A stretch of DNA of 64,000 bases from JAIQFF01 sp963788505. Its GTDB lineage: Bacteria > Acidobacteriota > Terriglobia > Terriglobales > Acidobacteriaceae. Position numbers and translations under genes: made by a program. Numbering within the stretch: position 1 is the stretch's first letter; every line of letters starts with the position of its first letter. Of the stretch, positions 1 to 8,036 are shown piece by piece. The DNA is taken from contig CAWBGY010000005.1 of assembly GCA_963788505.1 (NCBI GenBank), forward strand, positions 1,116,001 through 1,180,000, read 5' to 3'. Below the pieces are notes generated by a model. It was given only the letters and a program-made list of their open reading frames with translations. It was not told the DNA's origin and made no database searches.

Positions 1-578
1 CCGATCCGGTCTGGTTCTTCGTTACCGATTGGTTTCCCATCTATCTGGTGACCAAGGGCATCGAGCTGAAGACCGGCCTCATCGCCATCTGGGTCCCCTT
101 CCTGGCGGCTGATTTGGGCAACTTTTTTGGCGGGGGTATCTCCGGCTACTTGATCAAGCGCGGATGGTCCTTAGGTGCGTCCCGAAAGGCGGTGGTTATC
201 TTTGGCGGATTGGGTGTGACCACTCTTATTCCCACCATCTTCACGACCAACCTCTATTTGATCGCGTTCCTTTTTGCGCTCGCGACCTTCTCCTATGCGG
301 CCTTTTCAACCATGGCGAACGTGTTGCCGTCTGACCTCTTCCACAGCGAATCGGTCGCCACGGTCAGCGGATTGAGCGGAACGGGAGCGGGCCTGGGTAC
401 GATTGTCGCGTTCGAACTCATTGGGCACTTTTCGGATGTACGCCATGCTGCGGCGGGGCATTCCTTCGATCCAATTGTCATTGTGGCAGGGCTGGTCCCA
501 TTGGTCGCGATGATCCTGGTTTTGCTGCTGGTGCGCAATACCGAGGCGACAAAGAGAGGCCTGGTTCGGCCGATCTGA
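1..578 (+). CDS. MFS sugar-acid transporter, C-terminal part (5' truncated by window)
   Basis: This is the C-terminal half of a major facilitator superfamily permease. The open frame runs back to base 3 without a start, so the gene begins before the window. The first visible residues, DPVWFFVTDWFPIYL, resemble the middle of hexuronate/glucarate-type (ACS family) transporters. About five hydrophobic helices follow, with glycine-rich turns and a basic cytoplasmic tail ending KRGLVRPI. The GTG at 48 lies inside the conserved region and is not a credible start. The family imports sugar acids such as galacturonate by proton symport across the inner membrane; substrate assignment here is inference. 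No co-transcribed gene follows: the next 290 bases hold only repeat sequence. Confidence 0.8.
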   Translation, partial: DPVWFFVTDWFPIYLVTKGIELKTGLIAIWVPFLAADLGNFFGGGISGYLIKRGWSLGASRKAVVIFGGLGVTTLIPTIFTTNLYLIAFLFALATFSYAAFSTMANVLPSDLFHSESVATVSGLSGTGAGLGTIVAFELIGHFSDVRHAAAGHSFDPIVIVAGLVPLVAMILVLLLVRNTEATKRGLVRPI

Positions 579-714
579 ATTGAGCGGGATTAGTTTTCGG
601 CAGCTTGTGAGCTTGTGCGGAATGACGTCAGGATGCTCTACGAGCTTTTGAGGGATGTGGACTACCGGCCCCTTCAAACGGATTGATGGGCGGGCAGCGG
701 ATGTGCAAAACGTA

Positions 715-812
715 CGCTTGCTGCCTTAGCGGTGGGCTGAAAACGCGAACCCCAGCAGCTAAAGCCGAACTTCCCTCAGCGGGTGGTGGCACGACTGAAG
801 TCGTGCCCTTCC
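715..812. repeat. REP-like palindromic intergenic element
   Basis: This is a non-coding stretch between the transporter and a small membrane gene. It holds a segment reading CAGCAGCTAAAGCCG and a perfect hairpin, GGCACGACT-GAA-GTCGTGCC, at about 787-806. From general knowledge, similar AGCxGCTAAAGCCG plus GGCACGACTGAAGTCGTGCC cassettes recur between genes in Acidobacteriota genomes. Only one copy lies in this window, so the dispersed nature cannot be shown here. The rest of 579-868 shows nothing recognisable. Confidence 0.55.
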
Positions 813-868
813 ACGAAACCCAGGCGCGTCCAAATTCGTGCCACGAGCGCCGGGTCTGAGCGAGGCGC

Positions 869-1147
869 TCAGGGCTGTACCGCGTTCAATCCCAGATAGA
901 CTGCCCAACCTGCGATCACCAGGATCATGACTCCCGAAGTTGCACCCAGCACTTTTACGAGAGGAGTGATCTTGTTCACCTTGGCCATGAGTTCCATCTG
1001 GTCTTTTGCCATGGCCGAGGCAGAGTCATCGAGGAAGAGTTGATCGTCCTCCTGCATGGTCAGGGTGCCGCGGTAAATAAGAAGGATAATCAGAACTACA
1101 GTGAGAGCGCCCCACGCGATCAGCAGCCATAGCAATCCCGGAGTCAT
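869..1147 (-). CDS. Small two-helix membrane protein, function unknown
   Basis: A 92-residue protein. Residues 3-25 form one hydrophobic helix (GLLWLLIAWGALTVVLIILLIY) and residues 66-88 a second. The connecting loop of about 40 residues is acidic and methionine-rich (QEDDQLFLDDSASAMAKDQMELMAKVNK), likely cytoplasmic or coiled. There is no catalytic motif and I do not recognise the family. The gene stands alone between REP-like sequence and the divergent Fe-S gene. The ATG at 1147 follows a weak purine-rich stretch. It could be a membrane-anchored scaffold, but nothing in the sequence tests this. Confidence 0.65.
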   Translation of the reverse strand: MTPGLLWLLIAWGALTVVLIILLIYRGTLTMQEDDQLFLDDSASAMAKDQMELMAKVNKITPLVKVLGATSGVMILVIAGWAVYLGLNAVQP

Positions 1148-1403
1148 AGACCACCTCGGTACTGATGTCGAGCCGATCCCGAAGGCTGACGCAGATAAAT
1201 TGTGGTTGTGGCCCCCACAACCAGCTTTCGGACAAGGGCCCCAAGGCCGAATTATAGACCTGTTGGCAAGACCCGGTGGGTTTTTCGGACCTGCACCGAT
1301 AGGCTAAACGCGGTCATCTAATAGGTTGGGAGCGGCTTAGCCGGGAACCATTCTGAAAAACGTGGTCTGGATCGACTTTGCCGGCTGGCGTCAACCGAAG
1401 CTT

Positions 1404-1435
1404 TGCTATAATGATAATCGAGTCCTTTCAAGGAG
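1404..1435 (+). promoter_or_regulatory. Extended -10 promoter and strong RBS of erpA
   Basis: TGCTATAAT at 1404-1412 is a perfect -10 hexamer with the extended-10 TG one base upstream. No good -35 hexamer is present at 17 bases, as is usual for extended -10 promoters. AAGGAG at 1430-1435 sits six bases before the ATG at 1442, giving a short leader and an ideal ribosome binding site. Confidence 0.7.
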
Positions 1436-1441
1436 ATACCC

Positions 1442-1822
1442 ATGGCTACGACGACGACCCCGGAAGTGAAGCCCGCAGAGACAGAGACAAAGAAGGCGCC
1501 CATTAGCCTGACTGCCACCGCTATCGCCAAGGTCAAGGAAACCATGGCGCAACAGAACCCGGTCCCAACTGGCCTGCGCGTGGGCGTCGTGGGCGGCGGT
1601 TGCTCGGGTTTCTCCTATTCCATGCAGTTTGAAAACGGCGCCGGCATGATGGACAAGGTTTTCGACATGGACGGCCTGAAGGTGTACGTGGATGCCACGT
1701 CAGTCATGTATCTGAACGGCTGCATCGTGGACTACGTCGAGAGCCTCGAAGGCGCGGGCTTCAAGTTCGAGAACCCGAACGTGAAGAGCACCTGCGGCTG
1801 CGGATCATCTTTTAGCGTGTAA
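1442..1822 (+). CDS. erpA: Iron-sulfur cluster insertion protein (ErpA/HesB/IscA family)
   Basis: An A-type carrier that receives Fe-S clusters from the assembly scaffold and delivers them to apo-enzymes in the cytoplasm. The three conserved cysteines are present: one in GGGCSGF (about residue 55) and two in CGCG near the C-terminus, in STCGCGSSF. The segment NGCIVDYVESLEGAGF followed by NPNVKSTCGCGSSF is closest to ErpA. The family is normally about 110 residues; this one has a 20-residue Thr/Pro/Glu-rich N-terminal extension. The start is fixed by an AAGGAG ribosome site. It is monocistronic, with its own promoter upstream and a hairpin terminator 20 bases after the stop. No isc or suf genes are nearby. 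Confidence 0.9.
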   Translation: MATTTTPEVKPAETETKKAPISLTATAIAKVKETMAQQNPVPTGLRVGVVGGGCSGFSYSMQFENGAGMMDKVFDMDGLKVYVDATSVMYLNGCIVDYVESLEGAGFKFENPNVKSTCGCGSSFSV

Positions 1823-1840
1823 GATTATTTTGGATTTCAG

Positions 1841-1875
1841 GAAAGCCTCGTCGCTCGGCGGCGGGGCTTTCTGTT
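1841..1875 (+). terminator. Rho-independent terminator after erpA
   Basis: A ten-base-pair stem, GAAAGCCTCG with CGGGGCTTTC (one G-T pair), encloses an 11-base loop and is followed by TGTTT. It starts 19 bases past the erpA stop. Confidence 0.7.
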
Positions 1876-1876
1876 T

Positions 1877-1931
1877 GATGGAGGACGGGCGTCTCGCCCG
1901 TCCAGCCGGGCGGGGACGCCCGGCCTCCATC
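1877..1931. repeat. Cloverleaf-like composite palindrome
   Basis: The outer arms GATGGAGG (1877-1884) and CCTCCATC (1924-1931) are exact inverted repeats. Between them are two further perfect hairpins: ACGGGCG-TCT-CGCCCGT (1885-1901) and CCGGGCG-GGGA-CGCCCGG (1906-1923). The whole would fold as a three-way junction in single-stranded DNA or RNA. It fills the gap between the convergent erpA and modC genes, ending 5 bases from the modC stop. It looks like a REP/BIME-type element. Confidence 0.65.
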
Positions 1932-1935
1932 CCTG

Positions 1936-3075
1936 CTAGTTTCCCATCAGGTGGCAGGAGTGGGTCTTCACCACCAGCCATACTTCCTGCCCCGGTTGCA
2001 GATGGAGGGAATCCCGTGCCGCCAGGGTGAGATGGACTTCCACTTCCACACCGCAATTCACTTTCGCCACTACGATCACGTCGACCTGCGCCATTGAAAC
2101 TACCTTGCCGGGAATGATGTTGCGGGCGCTCAATCCAACCGGCTGCAGCGAAGCCAGCAGGACATCTCCGGCGCGGACGCCCACCCGCAACTTTGAACCC
2201 ACATCCGCCCTTACCAGCGGCGTTTCCAACTCGACCTGGCTTCCCGACAGCTGGCACGTCATGGTGCCTCGCTCTTCGTGCGCGGCGGTGACCGTGGCAT
2301 CGAAAATATTCTCGAAGCCGGCGAGTTGGGCCACGGTCTCGAGCCGCGGCGCGCTCATCACCTGGTGCGGCGTCCCCACCGCAACGGACCGGCCGCCCTG
2401 CAGCACGACCACGTGCTCGCCCAGCGCGAAAACCTCTTCCCGGCTGTGGGTCACATAAACGATCGGGATACGATGCTCCTGGTTCCAGGCGCGCAGGTCA
2501 TCGACAATCTTTCCTTTGGTGGCGGCATCCAGCGCGGCCAGCGGTTCGTCCAGGAGAAGGATGGCCGGGTCGATCACCAGCGCGCGAGCCAGCGCAACTC
2601 TCTGGCGTTCGCCTCCGGAAATCTGCCCGGGCCGGCGCGATCGCAGATGCGCGATGCGGAACGACTCCAGAATGGCGGCGCTGCGGCGCCTGCGTTCTTC
2701 ACTCCCCAACCCGGATAGCCCGTACTCGACATTGCGCTCGACCGTCAGGTGTGGAAATAGCGCCAGGTCCTGAAACACGTAACCCACCCGGCGGAGTTGA
2801 GGGGAAACATTGATTCCGAGCGCGTTATCGAACAGGATTTTCTCTTGCGTTGCGATTCGGCCTTCATCCGGCCGGACCAGCCCCGCGATGCAATCCAGCA
2901 GAGTGGTCTTCCCTGCCCCGGACGGACCAAACAGGATCGTGATTCCCGCTGGGACGGCGATGTCGAGATCGAGTTCGAAGTTCTTTCCCAGTCGCTTGCG
3001 AACCTGGACGGACGCCTCGCGCAGTTCCGCCGGAGTGGCGTTGACGACAGCGGCGTTATTTAGCATTGCAGCCAT
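1936..3075 (-). CDS. modC: Molybdate ABC transporter ATP-binding protein ModC
   Basis: The cytoplasmic ATPase of the molybdate importer, about 379 aa. The nucleotide-binding domain shows Walker A GPSGAGKT (about residue 50), the signature ISGGERQRVALARAL, Walker B AILLLDEP and the switch histidine in YVTHSREE. A C-terminal TOBE domain (about residues 285-379, SARNIIPGKVVS onward) binds oxyanion in the family. ATG 3075 was preferred over the codon at 3093 because the first six residues are unlike the family; ATG 3066 is also possible. It follows modB after a 128-base gap that is mostly repeat sequence. modA, the binding protein, is not adjacent. Confidence 0.88.
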   Translation of the reverse strand: MAAMLNNAAVVNATPAELREASVQVRKRLGKNFELDLDIAVPAGITILFGPSGAGKTTLLDCIAGLVRPDEGRIATQEKILFDNALGINVSPQLRRVGYVFQDLALFPHLTVERNVEYGLSGLGSEERRRRSAAILESFRIAHLRSRRPGQISGGERQRVALARALVIDPAILLLDEPLAALDAATKGKIVDDLRAWNQEHRIPIVYVTHSREEVFALGEHVVVLQGGRSVAVGTPHQVMSAPRLETVAQLAGFENIFDATVTAAHEERGTMTCQLSGSQVELETPLVRADVGSKLRVGVRAGDVLLASLQPVGLSARNIIPGKVVSMAQVDVIVVAKVNCGVEVEVHLTLAARDSLHLQPGQEVWLVVKTHSCHLMGN

Positions 3076-3100
3076 GGTCGGGGGCTCGCACAAAACCTAT

Positions 3101-3204
3101 CACCACGAAGGACACGAAGTACCACGAAGGAATTCCGCGAGTCCCGGCGATATCATCTTCTTCTATTCTTTATTTGCTTCGTGGTACTTCGTGCGCTTCG
3201 TGGT
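3101..3204. repeat. CCACGAAGG inverted-repeat element, copy 1
   Basis: The left arm at 3101-3130 and right arm at 3177-3204 are inverted repeats of about 28 bases with two or three mismatches, built from the unit CCACGAAGGACACGAAG. The spacer is 46 bases of AT-richer, unrelated sequence. A second copy lies at 12225-12307. This copy sits inside the modB-modC operon, and the modB stop codon TAA is formed at the element's edge. Confidence 0.75.
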
Positions 3205-3878
3205 TATCGCATTTGCTTCCATATCCACACTCGCCGGTTCAATGCGTAGACCACTGAAAGGGAGATAAACGAGATGGCCAGCAGCACCAGTGCCGTGGCA
3301 TTGGCGCCGGAATAATTGACCGCCTGCACTTTGTCGTAAATATCAATCGAAACCGTTCGCGTGACCCCGGGAATATTGCCTCCCACCATCAACACCACTC
3401 CGAATTCGCCCATGGTGTGGGCAAAACTAAGGGCCACTCCGGTCACCAGTCCGGAGACCGACAAAGGCAGGATGACGCGAAAAAACGTTCTGAATCTGGA
3501 GGCTCCCAGCGTCCGCGAAGCCGCCAGCAGCCGGGGATCCACGGCCGCAAACGACGCGGCAAAGGGTTGCACCGCAAACGGGAAGCTGTACAGGATGGAA
3601 CCGATTACCAGGCCCTCGAAGGTAAACGCCAGGGTGTGACCGGTCAGGGCTTGCCAGCTGCGTCCCAGCGGGCTGCGCGGCCCGAGCGCGACCAGCACGT
3701 AGAAACCCAGCACGGTGGGAGGCAAGACGATGGGCAGGGCGAAAACGGCTTCCGCGAGAAATTTCCAACGCCAGCGCGAGTAGGTAACCCAGGCCGCCAC
3801 CGGAAGACCCACCACTAGCAGCACGGCCGCCACCAGCGCGGACAGGCGGAGAGTGAGCCAGAATGCTTGCCAATCCAT
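3204..3878 (-). CDS. modB: Molybdate ABC transporter permease ModB
   Basis: The inner-membrane permease of the molybdate importer, 224 aa, the usual length. About five hydrophobic helices are visible. The ABC permease coupling loop reads ASRTLGASRFRTFFRVILPLS (about residues 128-148), followed by the ModB-typical AHTMGEFGVVLMVGGNIPG. GAGGA lies about eight bases before the ATG at 3878. modC follows on the same strand. Upstream there is only a 337-base divergent gap and no modA gene, so the substrate-binding protein must be encoded elsewhere or the pair works with another receptor. Confidence 0.88.
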   Translation of the reverse strand: MDWQAFWLTLRLSALVAAVLLVVGLPVAAWVTYSRWRWKFLAEAVFALPIVLPPTVLGFYVLVALGPRSPLGRSWQALTGHTLAFTFEGLVIGSILYSFPFAVQPFAASFAAVDPRLLAASRTLGASRFRTFFRVILPLSVSGLVTGVALSFAHTMGEFGVVLMVGGNIPGVTRTVSIDIYDKVQAVNYSGANATALVLLAISFISLSVVYALNRRVWIWKQMR

Positions 3879-4048
3879 CAGGATCTTCCTCTTGATCGGG
3901 TCATTTTGATCATGTCATTCGATACGGCGAGATGCGCCGGTCTACAGAAGCGCCCCGACTTTGGTTGCCCGAAGTTGGAATACTTTCACCTTCAGCGGGA
4001 ATTCATCTAAGTAAACTTTTGTAAATGTTGCCGAATGTTCGCATCGGT

Positions 4049-4086
4049 GCCGCAAGATGTACCATCCAGATGGTAGAGCTTGCGGC
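4049..4086 (+). promoter_or_regulatory. 38-base near-perfect palindrome in the divergent modB / efflux gap
   Basis: GCCGCAAG (4049-4056) pairs exactly with CTTGCGGC (4079-4086). Inside, TACCATC pairs exactly with GATGGTA around a CA centre. The three-base bulges ATG and GAG separate the two stems. It lies 130 bases before the adaptor gene start, in a 337-base gap (3879-4215) that has no gene. It could be a repressor operator or an RNA hairpin in the efflux leader. Confidence 0.5.
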
Positions 4087-4215
4087 GCTCCCAGGGGAAA
4101 CTCAGAGATTCTATCCGCAACCCTGGCTCCGGTTCGGGGTTTTTATAGACAGGGACCAGGCCGCGGCATGCGGGCGAAGAGCTCTGGGATCCTTAGTGAG
4201 GATGATGTCGTGCAC

Positions 4216-5604
4216 ATGGTGAAACGTCATTGGTTGATCGTGAGCGTGGTGGTCGTGGCCATGGCCATCTTCGCGGCCTTTCGCTTCAAGGGCAGCGAGC
4301 AGCCGCAGTATTTCACGACCAAGGTAGATCGCGGAGAGATCCGCGAAGTGGTGGAGGCGACGGGCACCATCAATGCCGTGATTACGGTACAGGTGGGCTC
4401 GCAGGTTTCCGGCACGATTTCTCGCTTGAATGCGGATTTCAATTCGCGGGTGAAAAAAGGGCAAGTGGTGGCCCAGATCGATCCTTCCCTGTTCGAAGGT
4501 ACGCTATTACAAGCCAAGGCCGATCTGGCCAATGCCAGAGCCAATGAGGTGGCGTCCCAGGCCAATCTGGAAAAGGCGCAGGCGACGGCGGTGCAGACCC
4601 GGGCCGACTATGAGCGGACTTCAGGACTGGCCAAAGAAGGTGTGATGAGCCAGCAGCAGCTTGACCTGGCAAAGGCCAATGCCGACTCCGCCGATGCCGC
4701 GGTGTCAGCGGCCAAGGCTACCATTACGCAAGCGGTCGCGCAGGTACAACAGAAGCAGGCTGCGGTGACCGTGGCCCAAACCAATCTTGACTACACCACC
4801 ATCCATGCTCCCATAGACGGCACGGTGATCGCCCGCAGCGTCGACGTCGGCCAGACGGTCGCGGCTTCCCTGCAGGCGCCCACTCTGTTCACCATCGCGC
4901 AGGACCTTACGAAAATGCAGGTGTATGCCAGCACTGACGAGTCCGATGTCGGCATGATCCACACCGGCCAGATTGCCACATTCAAGGTGGACGCGTTTCC
5001 CAAAGATTCGTTTACCGGCCGGGTATCGCAGGTGCGTTTGAACGCGACCACGGTGCAGAATGTCGTCACCTACAACACCATCATTGACTTCGATAATCCG
5101 GACCTGAAGCTGTTTCCGGGCATGACCGCCTACATTACGATTCCGGTAGCGGACGCGCCGAACACGCTGCGGGTGCCCAATGGGGCCCTGCGCTACAAAC
5201 CGGACATGGCCGCCACCCAGGTTCGGGCGCTCTACAAACAATATGGATTGATTTCCGGAAAGGCTGCGGCCACTCAATCGGCAAGCGCCCCGGGTTCGGG
5301 CGACACCGGGGCTGCCGCCAAGCAGCAGCGTGCCCATGCGGAAGGCAGCCAGGGCGGCGGCGCAGACGCCGGGCAGCAGCACACTCCACGGGTAGACGTC
5401 GCCGTGGTCTGGAAGCTGCGTCCCGACAAGACACTCGAGCCAGTCAGAATTCGCACCGGCATCACCGACCATACCGTCACCGAAGTCGCGCAGGTGCTGA
5501 ATGGTCAACTGAACGACGGAGACGAATTGGTCACCGGCGGCGCGACCGCCAGTGCAGGCGCGACCCGGGCGCCAGGGCTTGGCCGGGGGACGCGAGGAAG
5601 ATAA
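4216..5604 (+). CDS. MacA/HlyD-type periplasmic adaptor of an efflux pump
   Basis: The membrane-fusion subunit that links an inner-membrane exporter to an outer-membrane channel. An N-terminal anchor helix (LIVSVVVVAMAIFAAF) is followed by the barrel-lipoyl segment VVEATGTINAVITVQVGSQVSGTI, an Ala/Gln-rich coiled-coil hairpin (about residues 100-190), the second lipoyl half DYTTIHAPIDGTVIARSVDVGQTV and a beta-barrel domain. A low-complexity Gln/Ala/Gly insert of about 45 residues lies near residue 350-400, before the membrane-proximal domain. ATG 4216 gives 462 aa; in-frame codons further upstream lack a hydrophobic anchor context. It heads an operon with the ATPase and permease genes (gaps of 50 and 41 bases). 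Confidence 0.88.
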   Translation: MVKRHWLIVSVVVVAMAIFAAFRFKGSEQPQYFTTKVDRGEIREVVEATGTINAVITVQVGSQVSGTISRLNADFNSRVKKGQVVAQIDPSLFEGTLLQAKADLANARANEVASQANLEKAQATAVQTRADYERTSGLAKEGVMSQQQLDLAKANADSADAAVSAAKATITQAVAQVQQKQAAVTVAQTNLDYTTIHAPIDGTVIARSVDVGQTVAASLQAPTLFTIAQDLTKMQVYASTDESDVGMIHTGQIATFKVDAFPKDSFTGRVSQVRLNATTVQNVVTYNTIIDFDNPDLKLFPGMTAYITIPVADAPNTLRVPNGALRYKPDMAATQVRALYKQYGLISGKAAATQSASAPGSGDTGAAAKQQRAHAEGSQGGGADAGQQHTPRVDVAVVWKLRPDKTLEPVRIRTGITDHTVTEVAQVLNGQLNDGDELVTGGATASAGATRAPGLGRGTRGR

Positions 5605-5654
5605 ATCGTGAGGCCGTGAAGTGGCCTCAGCAATACGCCCAAGGCGAAACCAGA

Positions 5655-6440
5655 ATGGCGACCATTCCACAATCCGCGGTGAGCCTGGCCCCTCAAGGTG
5701 GTTCGCGGAGCCTCATCGAAATCGAAGACGTGCACAAGTACTACGATCTGGGCGAAACCAAAGTGCACGCCTTGCGCGGCATCAATGTGCGCATCGAGCG
5801 GGGGGAATTCGTGGCCATCATGGGCGCCAGCGGTAGCGGCAAGTCCACGTTCATGAACATCCTGGGCTGTCTGGACAAACCTACCAGTGGACGCTACCTG
5901 CTCGAGGGGATCGCCGTCTCCGAACTGACCAAGAAGGAATTGGCCACCATCCGCAACCGCAAGATCGGTTTCGTCTTCCAGGGATTTAACCTGCTATCCC
6001 GCACCACCGCCCTGGAAAATGTCGAGCTGCCTACGCTGTATGCGCAGATCAGCAAGGAAGAAGGCCAGAAGCGGGCGCGCGAAGCGCTCGAACTGGTGGG
6101 CCTGGGAGATCGCATGCAGCACTTCCCTTCCCAGCTTTCCGGCGGTCAGCAGCAGCGCGTTGCCATTGCCCGCGGGCTGGTCAATCGCCCCGCGATCCTG
6201 CTGGCCGATGAGCCCACCGGCAATCTGGACAGCCGGACGTCGGTGGAAATCCTGGAGGTATTTCAAAAGCTGAATAACGACGGACTGACCATCGTGCTGG
6301 TGACGCACGAGCCGGACATCGCCGATTTTGCCAAACGCGGCATCCATTTTCGTGACGGCACCATCCGGCGCGATGACCTGGTGCAGAACCGGCCCATCGC
6401 GGCGGAAGTCCTGAAAACTTTGCCTGAGCTGGAGGATTGA
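5655..6440 (+). CDS. MacB/LolD-type ABC transporter ATPase
   Basis: The ATP-binding subunit of a MacAB-like exporter, 261 aa. Motifs are Walker A GASGSGKST, Q-loop VFQGFNLLSRTTALENVELP, signature LSGGQQQRVAIARG, Walker B ILLADEPTGNLD and H-loop VTHEPD. The order and spacing match the LolD/MacB subfamily. A C-terminal tail of about 20 residues (RRDDLVQNRPIAAEVLKTLPELED) follows the canonical domain. ATG 5655 was chosen over GTG 5616 because conserved sequence begins with IEIEDVHKYYDLG. It lies between adaptor and permease genes on the same strand, so all three probably act as one pump for macrolides, peptides or lipids; substrate unknown. Confidence 0.9.
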   Translation: MATIPQSAVSLAPQGGSRSLIEIEDVHKYYDLGETKVHALRGINVRIERGEFVAIMGASGSGKSTFMNILGCLDKPTSGRYLLEGIAVSELTKKELATIRNRKIGFVFQGFNLLSRTTALENVELPTLYAQISKEEGQKRAREALELVGLGDRMQHFPSQLSGGQQQRVAIARGLVNRPAILLADEPTGNLDSRTSVEILEVFQKLNNDGLTIVLVTHEPDIADFAKRGIHFRDGTIRRDDLVQNRPIAAEVLKTLPELED

Positions 6441-6481
6441 TGGCCGAGGATTTGCAACTACCGGCAGCCTAGGAAGTCATT

Positions 6482-7702
6482 ATGGATTTACTGGCGATTA
6501 TTCGCATTGCCATGCGGGCCCTGGCCCGCAACAAGCTGCGTTCCATGCTCACCATGCTGGGCATCATCATCGGAGTCGGTGCGGTGATCGCCATGGTCAG
6601 CGTAGGTCAGGGAGCGCAGCAACAGGCACAGCAGCAGATCGCGGCCATGGGGTCCAACATGCTGTTTGTCCAGTCCGGCACGGTGAACCGCGGCGGAATG
6701 CGCATGGGCTGGGGCGCCACCAAGACCCTGGTCTACGACGACTTGCTGGCGATCGAGCGCGAGTGCCCGTCGGTCGCGGCCGCCGCCCCGGGCAGCCAGT
6801 CTTCCGCTCAGGTCGTTTTCGGAAATGACAACTGGGCCACCAATATCAACGGCACCGAGCCGCAGTATTTCGATATCCGCAGCTGGCCTTTTGCCGAAGG
6901 CACATCGTTCACCCAGGATGACGTGACCACGGCCGCCAATGTTGCCGTGATTGGGGAGACGGTACGCAAGAATCTGTTTGGAGCGACGGACCCCATCGGC
7001 GAGACCGTCCGCATCAACAACCTGTCCTTCAAGATCGTGGGCCTGCTGGTTCCCAAGGGGACATCGGCCGCGATGGGCCAGGACCAGGACGACATCATTG
7101 TGGTCCCGATCACCACCCTGCAAAAGAAAATTACCGGGCAGGACTGGCTGCGCTGGATCATGGTTTCCGCGGTCTCGAAGGAGGCCAGCTACACCGCCCA
7201 GCAGCAGATCACGGCCCTGCTTCGCGACCGCCATCGCATTCGCCCCGGGCAGGATGACGACTTTTTCGTGCGCAACCTGGCCGACATCGCGGACCTGGCC
7301 GACCAGAACGCCCGGCTGTTCACCATACTGCTGGCCTCGATCGCCAGCATTTCGCTGCTGGTGGGCGGCATCGGCATCATGAATATCATGCTGGTCTCGG
7401 TCACGGAGCGCACCCGCGAGATTGGCATCCGCATGGCCATCGGCGCCACCGAAGGCGATGTCCAGCAGCAATTCCTGATCGAAGCGGTCGTACTCAGCGT
7501 AGTCGGCGGCGCCGTGGGAATTCTGTCCGGCATGGGCGCTTCTTACCTGATCACCCAAACTCTGGGCTGGCCGGTGCTGGTTTCTCCCACCGCCATTCTC
7601 GCCGCCGTCGTGTTTTCCATGGCGGTCGGAATCTTCTTCGGCTTTTACCCCGCCCGCAAGGCCGCCCGCCTCGATCCGATCGAAGCGTTGCGATACGAAT
7701 AG
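6482..7702 (+). CDS. MacB/FtsX-type ABC transporter permease
   Basis: The inner-membrane subunit of the MacAB-like pump, 406 aa. It begins with a helix (residues 20-45, MLTMLGIIIGVGAVIAMVSVGQGA) typical of MacB. A large periplasmic core domain of about 230 residues follows, then three C-terminal helices of the FtsX domain, with the conserved stretch GGIGIMNIMLVSVTERTREIGIRMAIGA (split around residues 297-325). The C-terminus PARKAARLDPIEALRYE is the family hallmark. Unlike E. coli MacB, ATPase and permease are separate genes here. Downstream the transcript runs into an inverted pair of heptanucleotide arrays that could end or stabilise it. Confidence 0.9.
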   Translation: MDLLAIIRIAMRALARNKLRSMLTMLGIIIGVGAVIAMVSVGQGAQQQAQQQIAAMGSNMLFVQSGTVNRGGMRMGWGATKTLVYDDLLAIERECPSVAAAAPGSQSSAQVVFGNDNWATNINGTEPQYFDIRSWPFAEGTSFTQDDVTTAANVAVIGETVRKNLFGATDPIGETVRINNLSFKIVGLLVPKGTSAAMGQDQDDIIVVPITTLQKKITGQDWLRWIMVSAVSKEASYTAQQQITALLRDRHRIRPGQDDDFFVRNLADIADLADQNARLFTILLASIASISLLVGGIGIMNIMLVSVTERTREIGIRMAIGATEGDVQQQFLIEAVVLSVVGGAVGILSGMGASYLITQTLGWPVLVSPTAILAAVVFSMAVGIFFGFYPARKAARLDPIEALRYE

Positions 7703-7900
7703 CGGACGGCGGACTTCGGACCTCGGACTTCGGGCCTCGGACCTCGGACTTCAGCGATTACGACCGGCGACGGTGGCAGAACAGAAGCGGATCCCGCTTG
7801 CCACTCGAGCACGCCAGTCAGCCCCTCGGTCCGAGGTCCAACGTCCGAAGTCCGAGGTCTGAAGTCTGAAGTCTAAGGTCCGACGCCCGAGGCCCGGTGT
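7703..7900. repeat. Inverted pair of heptanucleotide tandem arrays
   Basis: Left array, 7703-7751: seven exact 7-base steps of CGGACTT/CGGACCT/CGGGCCT. Right array, 7831-7900: ten 7-base steps of CCGAAGT/CCGAGGT/CTGAAGT variants, the reverse complement of the left unit. A spacer of about 79 bases with no obvious feature lies between. The two arrays can pair into a long imperfect stem. The remainder of the gap to the next gene (7901-8036) shows nothing recognisable. No reading frame crosses the arrays. Confidence 0.85.
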
Positions 7901-8036
7901 CGTCAAGTCCACTTTCGTGTAATGCACGACTGCCTACGCGCACATTCCCCATTTAGAACCATCTCGAAAAAGAAAGAGGATTCGTTGCCATCCGTCACTG
8001 AAAGCGGGACGCAGCCCGTGGTAGTTGTTTGTTCGC

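Noticed and set aside
7703..7900. CRISPR array or minisatellite gene from the period-7 repeats.
   Set aside because: Units are 7 bases with no spacers, and the two arrays are in opposite orientation; no cas genes are nearby.
8025..8036. TTG at 8025 as start of the propeller protein.
   Set aside because: ATG 8037 opens directly into the signal peptide; the four extra residues add nothing.
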